Part shown: one piece after another, positions 20,472 to 30,496 of the stretch | Position numbering within the stretch: the stretch's first letter is position 1 | How the letters are laid out: each line of letters begins with the position of its first letter | Source of the DNA: Blastocladiella emersonii ATCC 22665 | Lineage: Eukaryota > Blastocladiomycota > Blastocladiomycetes > Blastocladiales > Blastocladiaceae | Length of the DNA: 64,000 nt | Reading direction: 5' to 3' | NCBI GenBank assembly: GCA_025594325.1 | Contig: JANHCV010000007.1 | Span: 558,001 to 622,000 of the forward strand | Made by a program: the position numbers and the translations under genes | Notes under the pieces: generated by a model | Seen by the model: only the letters and a program-made list of their open reading frames with translations | The model's database searches: none | What the model was told of the DNA's origin: nothing

Positions 20472-21835
20472 TTAAAAAACGCTAAACTTGATGCGACCCT
20501 CGATCGCTGCAAGCGCGAGCTCACTGAACGAGTTCATTCCAAGAACCATGTGTGGAGTCGACAAGGCTGGGCGGTTGCACTTGGTCAGCTCGTTGCCAAT
20601 TTTCTCAAGAAACGCGTCGTCAAGGCCTGTCGACGTTAGGGAAATCTCGCGCAGGAACAGATGCGTTATTTGGAAAACGACGAATGCGGCCTCCGAGCCG
20701 ATTTGGTTACCACTGAAGTCAATGGCCTGGAGCGTTTTCGGCGCATTGGTAACAAGCAAAATGGCGCTGGCCGGCGTCAGCTCCACGCAATAAAGCGTAA
20801 GCGAGGTGAGACCAGCCGGGAAGTTGTTCGCCAGGGCCGTCGCACACCCGTCAGTGAAGTTGGGCAGGCTGACGATTTGTCAGGGTTTGCAGAATCTTGG
20901 GGAGCCCACCGAAAAGCTCGCAAACGTCGTCTCCTTCGAATGCGCTCAATTCAAGGTGGAGTTGCTCCAGCGCGGGCGGCATGTGGGCTGCAAGGAGTCG
21001 AAGCGCGTATTCGTCAACATCGCACATCTCCAGTTGGAAAAGAAGGAGCGACTGCGGCAATTTGGCCACAATCTCGCAGGTTGAGTCGAACGGGGTGCCT
21101 TCGCGGAGAATTTTGAGTTTCTGCAGAGTGGGCGGGAGGTGGGCCATGATCGCATCGCAGTCGGCGGGCTCGAGTCCCACGTCAGTGAGCGAGAGGGAAA
21201 CAAAACCAGGAGGAATCCCAGCAGCAAGAGTCGGGAGGTATTCGCAATCATATTCGAGAGACTCGATCGTGATGTGGCGAAGCGAAGCGGGGAAACGGCT
21301 GAGGTAAGGTTTGGGCGAGGGGTTTTGAAACCCTAGACCGCCAACAAGGTGAAGTTCCTTGGCGGTGTCGGGAAGCCATTGCTTGGGGCACGATTCGTTC
21401 TCGCCGCTGACGTCGACGTCCTCGACAAAATAGTTTCCGCCCAGTCGAAAAGTTCGCGCTTTGCTTGAAGAGGCAAGCTGCGCGAGCACAGGGTACGAGA
21501 GGCACATTTGCTGGAGTTCGATCACGTCAACTTGTTGTTTAGGGCTGGCGAAAGCGTTGGCCAAAATACGTGCGCCGCCCTCGCTGAGACGCGCACCCGA
21601 TAATTTCAGGCACGGCGTGTCGCCCGAGGCAATGTCCTTGCTCATCTGCGCAGCAAGCAAATCGCCCGGAGCGCAGGTGATCGAGTTCTGTTGGGTGTGG
21701 CGAATTGTCAGCAGGGGAAAACACATGCGGTTCGTGGGACTTGGAGACGTACCAGTCCGAGCGTGTCGCGAACTGTGCCGTACCACGAAGGATCCATATC
21801 CAAAAAGATGCGCAAAGCTTCGGTACTACAGCTCG

Positions 21836-22112
21836 CACAGTGAAAAGGGCCCCGGGCTCCAAAGGATACAAAGGATTAGCAAAGTCCCTTTGGAGTTTAC
21901 TTTGCGTTTCCTTTGGACGGAACACTTCTAAGTCACTTTGGAGTCCTTTGCGGCGACTGAGTTACTTTGAAAACTTTGGGTGAGAGCCGGTTCAAGTCGC
22001 TTTGAATCCTTTGGACTGCGGTTCCTTTTGCGCGGTTTTTGGCCTAAGCGTCCTCAAAGCTTCACAAAGGAATCCGTCCAAAGTATACAAAGGACCTTTG
22101 TATAGGGATCAC
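21836..22112. repeat. Left terminal inverted repeat and subterminal repeats
   Basis: After the terminal CACAGTG, the hexamer/heptamer TTTGGA, CAAAGGA, ACTTTG and their complements recur about every 10-20 bp (for example CTCCAAAGGATACAAAGGAT, GAGTTACTTTG, CCAAAGTATACAAAGGACC). Such arrays are transposase-binding regions in CACTA elements. Confidence 0.75.
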
Positions 22113-24164
22113 GGGACGCAAAAAAAAAGCGGGTACTGCGACGACCGCCGCCGCCACGACCACGACCACGGTCCGCCCGCACCGCACCCGCGCCGCGCCC
22201 GCGTTGAGCCCATGCACGCGCGCGCGCCGCTGCCGCGGTCCTCGCGCCGCCGCCGTCACTCGCGGGCGTGGTCATCTTGAAGCACTTGACGCGCTCGGTC
22301 GAGGCTACAGCGGGGCGAGCGCGGGAGACCGAGGTGAGGAGCGGGATCGAGGGAGCTGTCGTGCAAGCAGAGCGAGAACGTACCCGTGTCGCGCCCGCCT
22401 TGGCCGCCGCGGCACCTGAGCGCTCGAATAGAAGGAACGGATCGCGGCAGGCGCCGAGTTAGTCATCGCCGCGCTGGTGGAGGCGAGAAGCGCGATCGTA
22501 CCGAGACCGCACGCGACTTCGTCAAGCTTGAGCGCTGAGTTGGCACCGTCTCCGCGCGTCTAGACGGGCAGCGAGCGCGAGCGATCGGACGTGAGACACT
22601 GAGCTGCGACCCAGCGCGCTTGCAGGAGACGTACCCGCTCGCCGTGATCGTGTCGGCAACCGACGCGGCTGCGCTACGCGGGCCACTCAGCGCGGGTGCG
22701 GGGCGCGCGAGCTACGGGATCGTGACGAGAGCGAGTGAGACACACTGCGCGGGCGCGGATGTGCGAGAGACGGCGAGCAGGGCGGCGGCGGAGCGGCATC
22801 CACGTCAGTCTCGCGCCCATCACCACGAGAGGTGGGCGGGCGGGCGACCGACGTCGCCGTCGCGCGCGTGCGCCGTGACGAGCGAGTCGCGGGGACGCGC
22901 ACCGTGACGTGGAGCCAAGCGTGCGAGGGCGGGTGCGCGTCGTCGTGTAGCGTCGATCGGTCGGGCGGCAAGCTCCACTTGGTCGGCGGGCGCGGGTCGA
23001 GTGTGCAGCGACGGCGGCGTGGAGCGGCGGATGGGATGGCGGCGGCGGCGAGCGTGTGCGGGAGCGTCAGTCGGTGCAAGGGGACCCGCCCGCTTATGTA
23101 GGGGCCGGGCGGGAGCGAGCGAGCAGGGGGCGGGGGCGGGTGGCTGCGGAAGCGCAAGAGTCCCTCGCCGAAGCGCCGAAGCGGCCAACGCGCAGCGCGC
23201 CGATCAAAAAACGCGCATCACGTGTTTTTGCGACGCGTCTCGCACTGTCTCGCGCGTCCGGCCCGAGCCGCACCCGACGCGTCCGCGCCACCACGGACCA
23301 CCATAAGCGATGCAGAAAAGCAATCGTAGATACTCAAACGTTGGCCCTCGTGCCCGTAAGGAAACAGAACGCTCTGCCTCGCAGACTCGTCACTCACCAC
23401 GACTCGCGAGACGTCTTGGTGCTCGCGCGCAACCTACTATCCACCCTCAAAAACGCACCACCTGGAACTCCCTCATCACCCGCACCAACGGTACTGCTGG
23501 CTGGGGCTGCGGGAGCGCGTCGAAGCGCTCGTGAATCGGATCGCCCCAGTTGACCCCAGCGAGCTTGCGAATCCACTCCTAAGCGATGTCTAACGGACGC
23601 ACCTAGTCAGGCATCGCAGCGTCGGTCACCCAAGGAACGAGTGTTGTGGATGGAAGGCGACGAAGCGTCAGAAAAACGACGGGTGGCGGACGAGCGCGGC
23701 CGAGCGCGGCGAAGTCCAGAAATGGAGTCCGCGACGGGGCTGGCTGCAGGTTGGCTGCCACCGGGCCGGCCGCCGCACGCCTTCTCTCCCAAACCCCGAC
23801 ACACCAGCGACGCGGGACCTTTGTCACTTACTGCAGATGCATCAGCAACATTAAAGCCTTCTCTAGACCGCGCCATTTGGGTGAACCTGTACCTCTTGTC
23901 AGATCGACCAGGCCGCCACACAGCGCCACCCTTACGCTGCTTCAGGCGATTTCTGACCGGCTACTACCTGGAAAGCAAGGATCTTATGTCAGACAAGTTC
24001 TAAGCTATTTATAAGGCCTTCGAGTGCACCACGAGGCGCCCCCAGTGTACCCTTCCTTGTTCCGCATTGTCAGCGATCTATGGGGAGCGGGTGATGCTCG
24101 TTCGCTAGTATCGTTTTCCTAATCACCCAATTGTAACGGTCGCCGTGGTGGAGCGCGCGGTTGA
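22113..24164. other. GC-rich interior of the transposon
   Basis: No recognisable transposase or complete gene. 22130-23330 is strongly GC-rich. A full copy of the host promoter motif lies at 23218-23245, with a CTACATAAG box on the minus strand at about 23092-23100, so a captured promoter region is possible. 23640-24004 has overlapping short frames on both strands without a convincing product. Confidence 0.4.
23218..23245 (-). promoter_or_regulatory. LRR-type promoter motif inside the transposon
   Basis: ATCACGTGTTTTTGCGACGC followed by GTCTCGCA, the same arrangement and orientation as the motifs before the LRR genes. A gene driven by it would start on the minus strand near 23100, where a CTACATAAG box is seen but no clear coding sequence. 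Confidence 0.45.
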
Positions 24165-25064
24165 CGAATTTCACGACCTTACGACCGCCATCAGAGGCTC
24201 GACCAGACGATCCGCGCCGCCGTGGCCGCCGTGCCGCGCATCGCCACGCTGCTGCCCGGCCGACGGGGGTCCAACTCGGGCGAGGCCCACGTCGAGCACC
24301 GGACCACGACCGCGCACCCACTCTCCACCGACCTCGCCGCAGCGTTCACGTCCTTTTCGCATGCGGTGCTTCTCGAGCCCAACGGATCGGCGGCTACGGA
24401 GGATTTGATCGGGTACTCGTGGTTCCGCCGCAAGCTGCGGCTCGACGGCGAGGTGCTCTCGCGCAACGCTTACCATGCGTCCGTGTCCGTGTTCCACTCG
24501 GCGACGCTGTCGAGCGTGCCGCTCCAGTGTCGCGAGGACGCTGTCGTCCGCGTCGTGATCCCCACGACAGTGGCGGATCGCATGTTCTTGGTCGCCGGCG
24601 CGTTCCCCGCGCTGGACCGCTACACGCGGTTCGTGATGCCGGAACCGGACCCGGCCATGTCGTCCATCTACGGCCAAATCACCGACTTTTTCAAGCTCGA
24701 CGGCGTCGCGTTTGCCGCGCTGAACCCGCTCGCCATGTACCCGCTGCGCCACCACGACCTCAATCCGGCGGCCGCGACGCGGGCGGTGGTGACGGGTATT
24801 GGCCGCGTGCGCTACGTTAACATCACGCGGCCCATTGTCGTGCCGATCCGCACTATTCGCGACCGCGCGTGCGTGTGCCCTGACGAGCGGCGGCCACCGC
24901 TGGCGGCTCGCAACGCGCCCGCCGACAACGAGTTTGTGTGGACCATCTCGCGCATCCCGATCCCGCGGCACAGCGAGCTTGACACGGCCGGCGCGGGCGA
25001 TCCGGCCATGGAACCGCATGGCGGGACAGGGGCGGGGGCCAACGGTGGCAACGACTTTAACTGA
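24165..25064 (+). CDS. Unknown reading frame carried by the transposon, probably 5'-truncated and frameshifted
   Basis: The main frame is open from 24165 and, from the GTG at 24222, encodes 280 residues with protein-like composition: LIGYSWFRRKLRLDGEVLSR, then FPALDRYTRFVMP, DFFKLDGVAFAALN, a conserved-looking CVCPDERR and a Gly-rich tail. In another frame immediately upstream, VVERAVDEFHDLTTAI leads up to the sequence ATCAGAGGCTC at 24190-24200. Removing a duplicated AG there would fuse the two pieces into one helical start, so a 2-nt insertion is likely. No ATG precedes the first piece; an acceptor-like CGCTAG at about 24104 suggests missing upstream exons. No DDE motif or other family is recognised. 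It may be captured host sequence. Confidence 0.45.
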   Translation, partial: RISRPYDRHQRLDQTIRAAVAAVPRIATLLPGRRGSNSGEAHVEHRTTTAHPLSTDLAAAFTSFSHAVLLEPNGSAATEDLIGYSWFRRKLRLDGEVLSRNAYHASVSVFHSATLSSVPLQCREDAVVRVVIPTTVADRMFLVAGAFPALDRYTRFVMPEPDPAMSSIYGQITDFFKLDGVAFAALNPLAMYPLRHHDLNPAAATRAVVTGIGRVRYVNITRPIVVPIRTIRDRACVCPDERRPPLAARNAPADNEFVWTISRIPIPRHSELDTAGAGDPAMEPHGGTGAGANGGNDFN

Positions 25065-25177
25065 AGCGATAAATAATTATGTCTGCTGCTACGTCAATGC
25101 AGTGCCGACCCATCAGCGAGCGGATCAGGTGGCGAATCTGCTGCTCGCCGCCGCGACCAGCTATCCGAACCACTACG

Positions 25178-25389
25178 TGCAGCAAAGTAACTTTGCGCTC
25201 CGGGTCCCATGGCACTTTGCGCGCGGGTTCAAAGTAAACGTTTCCAAAGTAATCTTGTTCAAGGCCGCAAAGTAATCCCTTGCGCAAAGTAACTTTGCAT
25301 TACTTTGTTGGCCCAAAGTTACTTTGCAATCCTTTGCGGGTTTACTTTGTCGCCGCTACAAAGGAACTTTGCCCCGCCTGTTCACTGTG
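25178..25389. repeat. Right terminal inverted repeat and subterminal repeats
   Basis: Contains the near-palindrome CAAAGTAACTTTG twice (25182 and 25276 areas) and many CAAAGTAA / TTACTTTG units, ending with CTGTTCACTGTG. The right end uses CAAAGTAA more, while the left end uses CAAAGGA. Confidence 0.75.
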
Positions 25390-25843
25390 TCGGGACATCT
25401 TGATCTTCGAAAGGCAGCCCCGACCGACGCCACCAGGCAAAGATTTCGAAACGATCGTTGCTGATTGCGCTCACAAGCACTTTGCTGTTAACGCTGAGCG
25501 GGCGTCCAAGGGCTCTCCACAGCGCAAGTGCGAAGACAGGGCCGCGTTTCACCAAATCGGATAAGGTGCGTTTACCGATAGCATGTTCGACGATGGCGCT
25601 GAAGACGCGCGGCGCCTGGCTTTGTGGGAGGACGCGAGCGTAGTGCGCCATGGCATCGCCGTCGCCCGGGTCGTGAAGGCGCACGGCGCGGGCCAAGATC
25701 TCCTCAAGCAAGTCATTTACAGCTAGTTTCATGGTGTTCAGCTACACTGTCGGTTGCGCTGGCCTGGGTGCAGGGTGCGGAGGTGAAGGAGGGCGGCGAC
25801 GTTGCGAGCCACCAGCCGCACCGCGGAGAAGCGAAACTAGCAT

Positions 25844-25875
25844 CGCGTGATCCAGACGTGATTTCCAGACGCGTC
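25844..25875 (-). promoter_or_regulatory. Shared LRR-family promoter motif, copy E
   Basis: CGCGTGATCCAGACGTGATT followed by TCCAGACGCGTC, 112 bp upstream of the ATG of gene E. It is almost identical to copies A and D, so the promoter is intact although the gene is broken. The divergent ApgM gene starts 280 bp away. Confidence 0.65.
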
Positions 25876-26154
25876 ATCAGCTTTTCAACTCCCTCGAGCA
25901 AGTTTCAGTAACTTTGTGGATGTGCCCGGCTCCGGAGAACGAACACAGCACCGGACCGCTGGTGGAGTGCGCGTCGTCGTTCCGCTTCAACGCGCGAGAC
26001 GCGCTTGTCTCGCAGGTCAAGCCACTTGTTGCACGCGATGCGACGCGTTCGCCGAGCGTGAGAGCGACCACTGATGACTCCACTTGGCGCACTACAAGAA
26101 GGCTGACCGGTTCTCTCGGCAGCCCCCTCTCTCCACGACACCGCCTTGCCAACC

Positions 26155-27816
26155 ATGTTAGCTACCACGCCCGAACGCATCACCACAACCCGGCGCAAGG
26201 CGCTGCTGTTCCTGATCGACGGCATCGGCGACGTCGCGGTCCCCTCGCTCGGCCACCTGACCCCGCTGCAGGCCGCGTCGGTGCCGCACCTCGACGCCCT
26301 CGCTGCGCGCGGCGTGACGGGGCTCATGGACCCGGTCGAGCCCGGGCTCGCGTGCGGGTCCGACACGGCGCACCTGAGCCTGCTCGGGTACCCGCCGCGC
26401 GAGCACTACCGCGGCCGCGGCGCCTTCGAGTGCATGGGCGCCGGGCTCGACATGCGCCCGGGCGACGTCGCGTTCAAGAGCAACTTTGCGGTGCTGGATA
26501 CCGCGACGGGCGTGGTCGTGAGTCGGCGCGCGGATCGGCATTTCGAGGGGGTCGGGCCGGATCTGTGTGCTGCGCTCGACGGATTGTCCGTTCTCTTGGC
26601 TGGACCTGTGCGCCGCATGAGCTAACCCGCGAGTCACGCTAGGAAACTGCCCAACTTCCCCGAGATCGAGGTCGCCGTCAAGTACGCGACCGAGCACCGG
26701 TGCGGCGTGCGGCTGCGCGGGCCCGGCCTGTCGGACGAGATTCTCGGCACCGACCCACTCAAGGACAAGTGCGCCTTCTCCCCTCGCTCATCACCCTCTC
26801 GGCCACTCACACCTGCACCCCGTAGCCTCCCGCTCATCACTTCGATCCCCCTCACCGCGACCCCCGCCTCCGCGCGCACCGCGCTCCTCCTCAACGAGCT
26901 CACGGCGGCCATGACCGCGATCCTATTGGCGCACCCGATCAACGCGGCGCGCGTGCGCGACGGCAAGCCGCCGGCCAACTGCGTGCTGCTGCGCGGCGGC
27001 GGGATGCGGATCCGCGTCACGCCGTTCGCCGAGCGGCACGGGTTTGCGCGGGGAGCGTTCATGGTCGCGCCCACGTGTATCATTGCGGGGCTCGGGATGA
27101 CGGTTGGCATGGGTACGCGTGGGTGAGGGATGGGTGGGGGAGGGGAGTGGCTGGCTGACGGGGCGAGTGGGTGAGGTAGACGTGATCCCGGTCAAGGGCG
27201 CGACGGGCGATTACCGGTCCGACTTTATGGCCAAGGTCAACCGCGCCGTTGAGCTGATTCAGTCAGGCGGTGCGCAACGTGTCGCTTCCTCACTCGACGG
27301 ACTTGGATAGTCGATTCTCGCGTGCGCGTAGACTACGACTTTGGGTTCGTGCACTTCAAGGCCGTCGATGACGCTGGCCACGACCGCGACGTGGAGAAGA
27401 AGGTACGGCGACCACGGCCATCGCCCCATAGTGTCCATCGCTCACTGCCGCGACGCGTAACAGGTCCATTTCCTACAGCTCATCGACTCGGCCATCGGCC
27501 ACGCTGTCAAGGCGCTCGATGCGGACGCGACGACGCGGGTACGCTTTCCCACCCTCATCGCAACCCGCGGTCGCTCACACTTGATGTCCCGTAGTACACG
27601 GTGATCGTGACAGGCGACCACTCGACACCGGTGCTGTACGGCGACCACTCGCACGAGCCGGTCCCTGTCGTGCTCGCCAACCTCGGCCGGCGCCGCGAGA
27701 CCGCGGCCGTGGACGTCGTGACGCAGTTCGACGAGATGGCCGTCTCGCGCGGGTGTCTCGGGCGGTTCCCGGGCAGCGAGCTGATGCCGACGCTCAAGGC
27801 GGTCATGGAGATGTGA
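26155..27816 (+). CDS. 2,3-bisphosphoglycerate-independent phosphoglycerate mutase, ApgM type
   Basis: Seven exons: 26155-26585, 26643-26768, 26826-27112, 27180-27269, 27311-27402, 27464-27538 and 27595-27816; introns 57, 57, 67, 41, 61 and 56 nt. Product 440 residues. Family: alkaline-phosphatase-fold metalloenzymes interconverting 3- and 2-phosphoglycerate in the cytosol, usually found in archaea and some bacteria. Seen: metal-binding Asp in LLFLIDGIGD (D22), likely catalytic Ser in CGSDTAHLSLLGY (S69), YRGRGAFECMGAGLDMRPGD, KYATEHRCGVRLRG, PPANCVLLRGGG, DDAGHDRD (331-338) and GDHSTP (374-379). The ApgM alignment confirms every splice junction: each intron falls where the archaeal-type protein is continuous. 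Confidence 0.9.
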
Positions 27817-27862
27817 GATGAGCGGGTGGTTCACGAATTTTGTATCTATACATCCACGTCTA

Positions 27863-29964
27863 CTAATGAATCCCCGCCCCCGACATGGGCAAGTCCGCGT
27901 GCGGGTCGAGCGGCGTCGTCGTAAACCAGGCGCTGAGAAAGTCCTCGTCGACGGCAGGCGGGGCAGGCGCGACGCTGTTGACCCACGCGAGCGTGCGCCG
28001 CTGGTCGTCGGTCCCGCCGCGCTTCTCGACCTGGAACTCGGCCATCCCGCGCGGCGTCGTCTTGAACTTGTTCTCCTCCCCCACCGCGCGCTCAAACGCC
28101 GCGCGTTTCGCCGCGTCGCTAAACTGCACGACCACCTCCCACACCCTTGCGAGCGTCGCGTGCGCCGACGCCGCCGCGCACAGCGTGTGGAACAGGTTCC
28201 CCTCGTGGTCGGGGTTCTTGGCGAGCGAGGCCTCGGGCGTCGCGTACCGGACGTGCGCGACGACGAACGCGGCGTTGTCGCAGAACGCAGCCGTGTGGAT
28301 CGCGCGCCGCGGGATCACGCGGCCGCGGTTGGTGCGGTCCGGGCGGTCCTGCAGGGTGAGCGGGTGGAAGATGGTGGCGGGCCACCAGTCGGGGTGCGGG
28401 TTGGGTTGAGGCGGGAGGAGGCCGGGCGCGGTGCCGGTGCGCAGCGCGGTGAAGACGGCGTCGACTCGCGGCTCGTCGCGGACGTGCTGGGCGAGGTGGT
28501 GGAGCAGGTACGGGAACTTGACGCCGTTTGCGGCAGCGGACCACACGGCTACGCAAACGAGGCGGGTGAGTGAGCGGGGAATCCCAGGCAGCTGGCCGAC
28601 GTGAGAGAGCGGAATGTACCAGGATCAGTCCAGTTCCCGCGGCGCAGGAGCAGCACGAGGACACGCGCGACGTCGTCGGGCCGCCACTCGGACTCGTCCT
28701 CGTCCGCGAAATGGCGGTCGATGAGGAGTGCGTAGGCCTGGGTGAGTCCGAACGGCGAAAAGTGGACGTCGGGCGCCGCGAGCGCGGCAAGGAGGTCGGC
28801 GGGCAGCGGGTCGCGGCTGGCCTGCATGGCGGCGAGGAGGCGCGATTCGGGCGTCATGGAGAGCGGCATGGCGGCGGGTTCGGGCGACGGAGTAGTGGTG
28901 GTGGTGGAGGGGAGCGAGGACGAGGAGTGATCGTTGGGCTGATCGGGCTGGTCATCGTCGGCGCGCTGGCGCTTGGGGCCCTTGCGGTCCTTATGCGACA
29001 TGATGCGCAGGCGGAAGGGACCTAGACACGGCAAGTGCGGGGAAAGTGGCGCGTTGTGGTCAGCGCGTGTCTTCTGTCCAGCCCCGGATTCGCGCGAGTC
29101 CATGGCGTGTCCAGGCGGCGGGCGGACCGAACCGCACCCTCTGAACTCGGAGACGGCGCGGAACGTACTGTTACCGTCGACGAGCACGACCTCGGACCCC
29201 GCCAAAGCAGACACGCCACCGCCGGGCTGCGCCGTCGAGGGCGTGATGGTAAGGACGCAGTCAAACACCTCCGAGTCGGCCATCTCGCCGCCGAACGTCC
29301 ATCGGTCCTGGACGCGGATATCGCCCTCGTACATGCCCGTGGCGGCGTTGAGCGTGAGCTCGAGCTCGCCCTCGACGGGTGCGGGCGGGTCGAGTTTCTG
29401 CGACGCCGAGGTGCGAGCGAGCGACGCGGACCACTCGACACGCAGCTTCGCGGGCGCGTTGAGCGGCGGCGCGGTGGCGGTGAACGGGAAGTGGATGATC
29501 TCAGCGCGCTTGATCCGCTTGAGGTTGCGGCGGCCCGAGTCCTTGAGCTTGGTCGAGACGAGGCGCGCGCCGAGGACGGTCTGGCCCGACTCGGACTCGA
29601 CCCACGAGTAGACGGAGTCGTTGGCGACGCACGCGGTCGGGTCCGTGATGCGCGGCAGGAGTCGGTGCACGATGGGCTCGGGGACCGGGAAGGCGGCGGC
29701 GGTGATGGCCATGAAGGTGAGCGGGTCCATTTGCGGTTGAGGGTTGCTACCGCCGGGGAAACGGTGAGTCTGGCTGGTCTAAGCTGCTCGGAGACAAGCG
29801 GGCAACGCGTACGCTGGCGCAAACGGACTGGCTGCATACGGCAAGCTGGTCGCGGGCCACTGCGGCGGACCCGCGGCAGCGCCCGGATTGGCGGGATCGG
29901 CGGGCGGCGAGAAGGGCAGCCCACTGCCGAACGGGTACCCAGTCCAATCGGTGTTCGGGTTCAT
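27863..29964 (-). CDS. Unknown protein, multi-exon (possibly two genes)
   Basis: Exons: 29964-29813, 29746 to about 29133, 29021-28620 and 28548-27863; introns 66, about 111 and 71 nt. The first and last introns have clear signals (GTACGC...GGTAG; GTACAT...CGTAG). The middle one is ambiguous: donor GTTCGG (29132) keeps one frame for 617 residues, while the better donor GTGCGG (29137) ends the first part soon after splicing, leaving a separate gene that starts MSHKDRKGPKRQ at about 29000. The first half (PFTATAPPLNAPAKLRVEWS) is beta-rich; a disordered Ser/Thr/Pro linker follows, then a helical domain (FGLTQAYALLIDRHFADEDE, GVKFPYLLHHLAQHV). No family is recognised. Converges with the ApgM gene (46-bp gap). 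Confidence 0.6.
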
Positions 29965-30496
29965 AGCGGCAGCAGAGGCGTGGCGATCAGGGAGGTGGCG
30001 CGGCGAGAGCTCCAGCAGTTCTCACGCTCACGGCTCAAGCAAGACATGACCGGCGCGAGGCGACGGGGCGAAGCTCGGGCGGGCGACGACGGTCACGCCG
30101 GCGTGTCCAGGTCGTGCTCAGGTCCGTTTAACCGTCCGCCCGCCGGTGGCGCAGCGCGGTGGCGTGGTTGCGGTGGCGGCGCCGAGGCCGAGCGGACAGT
30201 TGGGCTCTTCATGGGATGCATGGACAGCGGCGTTGCAACGAGAAGGGTTCACGGTGACGGATGGACAGATTGTGGACAGGTGAAGAGGGAGGAGGAGCAG
30301 AGAGGCGAGGCGGAGACACGCGCGCGAGACGCGGAAAATCGCGGCCCCCGCACGTGACGAGCGTGGCTTTGCGCCCGGGCCGAAACGCGAGCGGCTCCGA
30401 CGCGACATCGAAAAGTTGCTCATGCGAACACTGCGAGGAGGCGCGCTCTCTCTCTCTCTCTCTCCCCGTTCTTGCAACTCGCTCAAACGTATTCTC
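29965..30496. promoter_or_regulatory. Divergent promoter region
   Basis: 532 bp between two divergently transcribed genes. Contains CGAGACGCGGAAAATC and CACGTGACG (30325-30359), a loose inverse version of the LRR-type motif about 140 bp before the ATG at 30497, and a pure (TC)n tract at 30446-30465. Confidence 0.4.
30446..30465. repeat. TC dinucleotide tract
   Basis: Ten TC repeats about 30 bp upstream of the start codon at 30497; pyrimidine tracts are common in fungal promoters near the transcription start. Confidence 0.8.

Larger units (their letters stand above)
21836..25389. mobile_element. 3.55-kb DNA transposon, CACAGTG termini, 3-bp TSD; probably non-autonomous CMC/EnSpm-like
   Basis: Both ends start with CACAGTGAA when read inward: CACAGTGAAAAGGGCC at the left and CACAGTGAACAGGCGG at the right (reverse complement), about 13 bp of inverted repeat with one mismatch. 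The element is flanked by direct TCG copies at 21833-21835 and 25390-25392. Dense subterminal repeats lie inside both ends. A 3-bp target duplication, CAC-starting termini and subterminal repeat arrays fit the CMC (CACTA/EnSpm) group; Transib also has CACWRTG ends but makes 5-bp duplications. No transposase was recognised inside, so it is probably non-autonomous, carrying GC-rich sequence and one unknown reading frame. It interrupts exon 1 of LRR gene E. Confidence 0.85.
20472..25732 (-). pseudogene. F-box-like/LRR paralogue E, split by a transposon and frameshifted
   Basis: Fifth family member. Exon 1 starts at 25732 (MKLAVNDLLEEILARAVRLH) and runs to 25390; a 3,554-bp element follows; the exon resumes at 21832 and ends at 21753 (DPSWYGTVRDTLGL). 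Removing the element and one TCG copy gives 343+80=423 nt, exactly 141 codons as in gene A, in frame and in phase 0. The intron 21688-21752 has GTACGT donor, GCTGAC branch and AACAG acceptor. Exon 2 (21687-20472) starts NSITCAPGDLLAAQ. It carries a second lesion near 20859: the frame terminates after LQTLTNRQPAQLH, whereas removing one base lets it continue FTDGCATALANNF as in paralogue C. Repaired length would be 545 residues. Confidence 0.88.

Noticed and set aside
23641-24003. 120-codon frame inside the transposon
   Set aside because: Both strands are open with equally poor composition; no motif, start context or splice partners.
21836-25389. V(D)J-type RSS or Transib interpretation of the CACAGTG ends
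   Set aside because: No nonamer at 12/23-bp spacing and the target duplication is 3 bp, not 5 bp; the heptamer match alone is weak evidence.
29035-30357. 440-codon plus-strand frame
   Set aside because: Overlaps minus-strand exons with good splice junctions and runs on into the promoter region; Arg/Gly/Asp-rich shadow.
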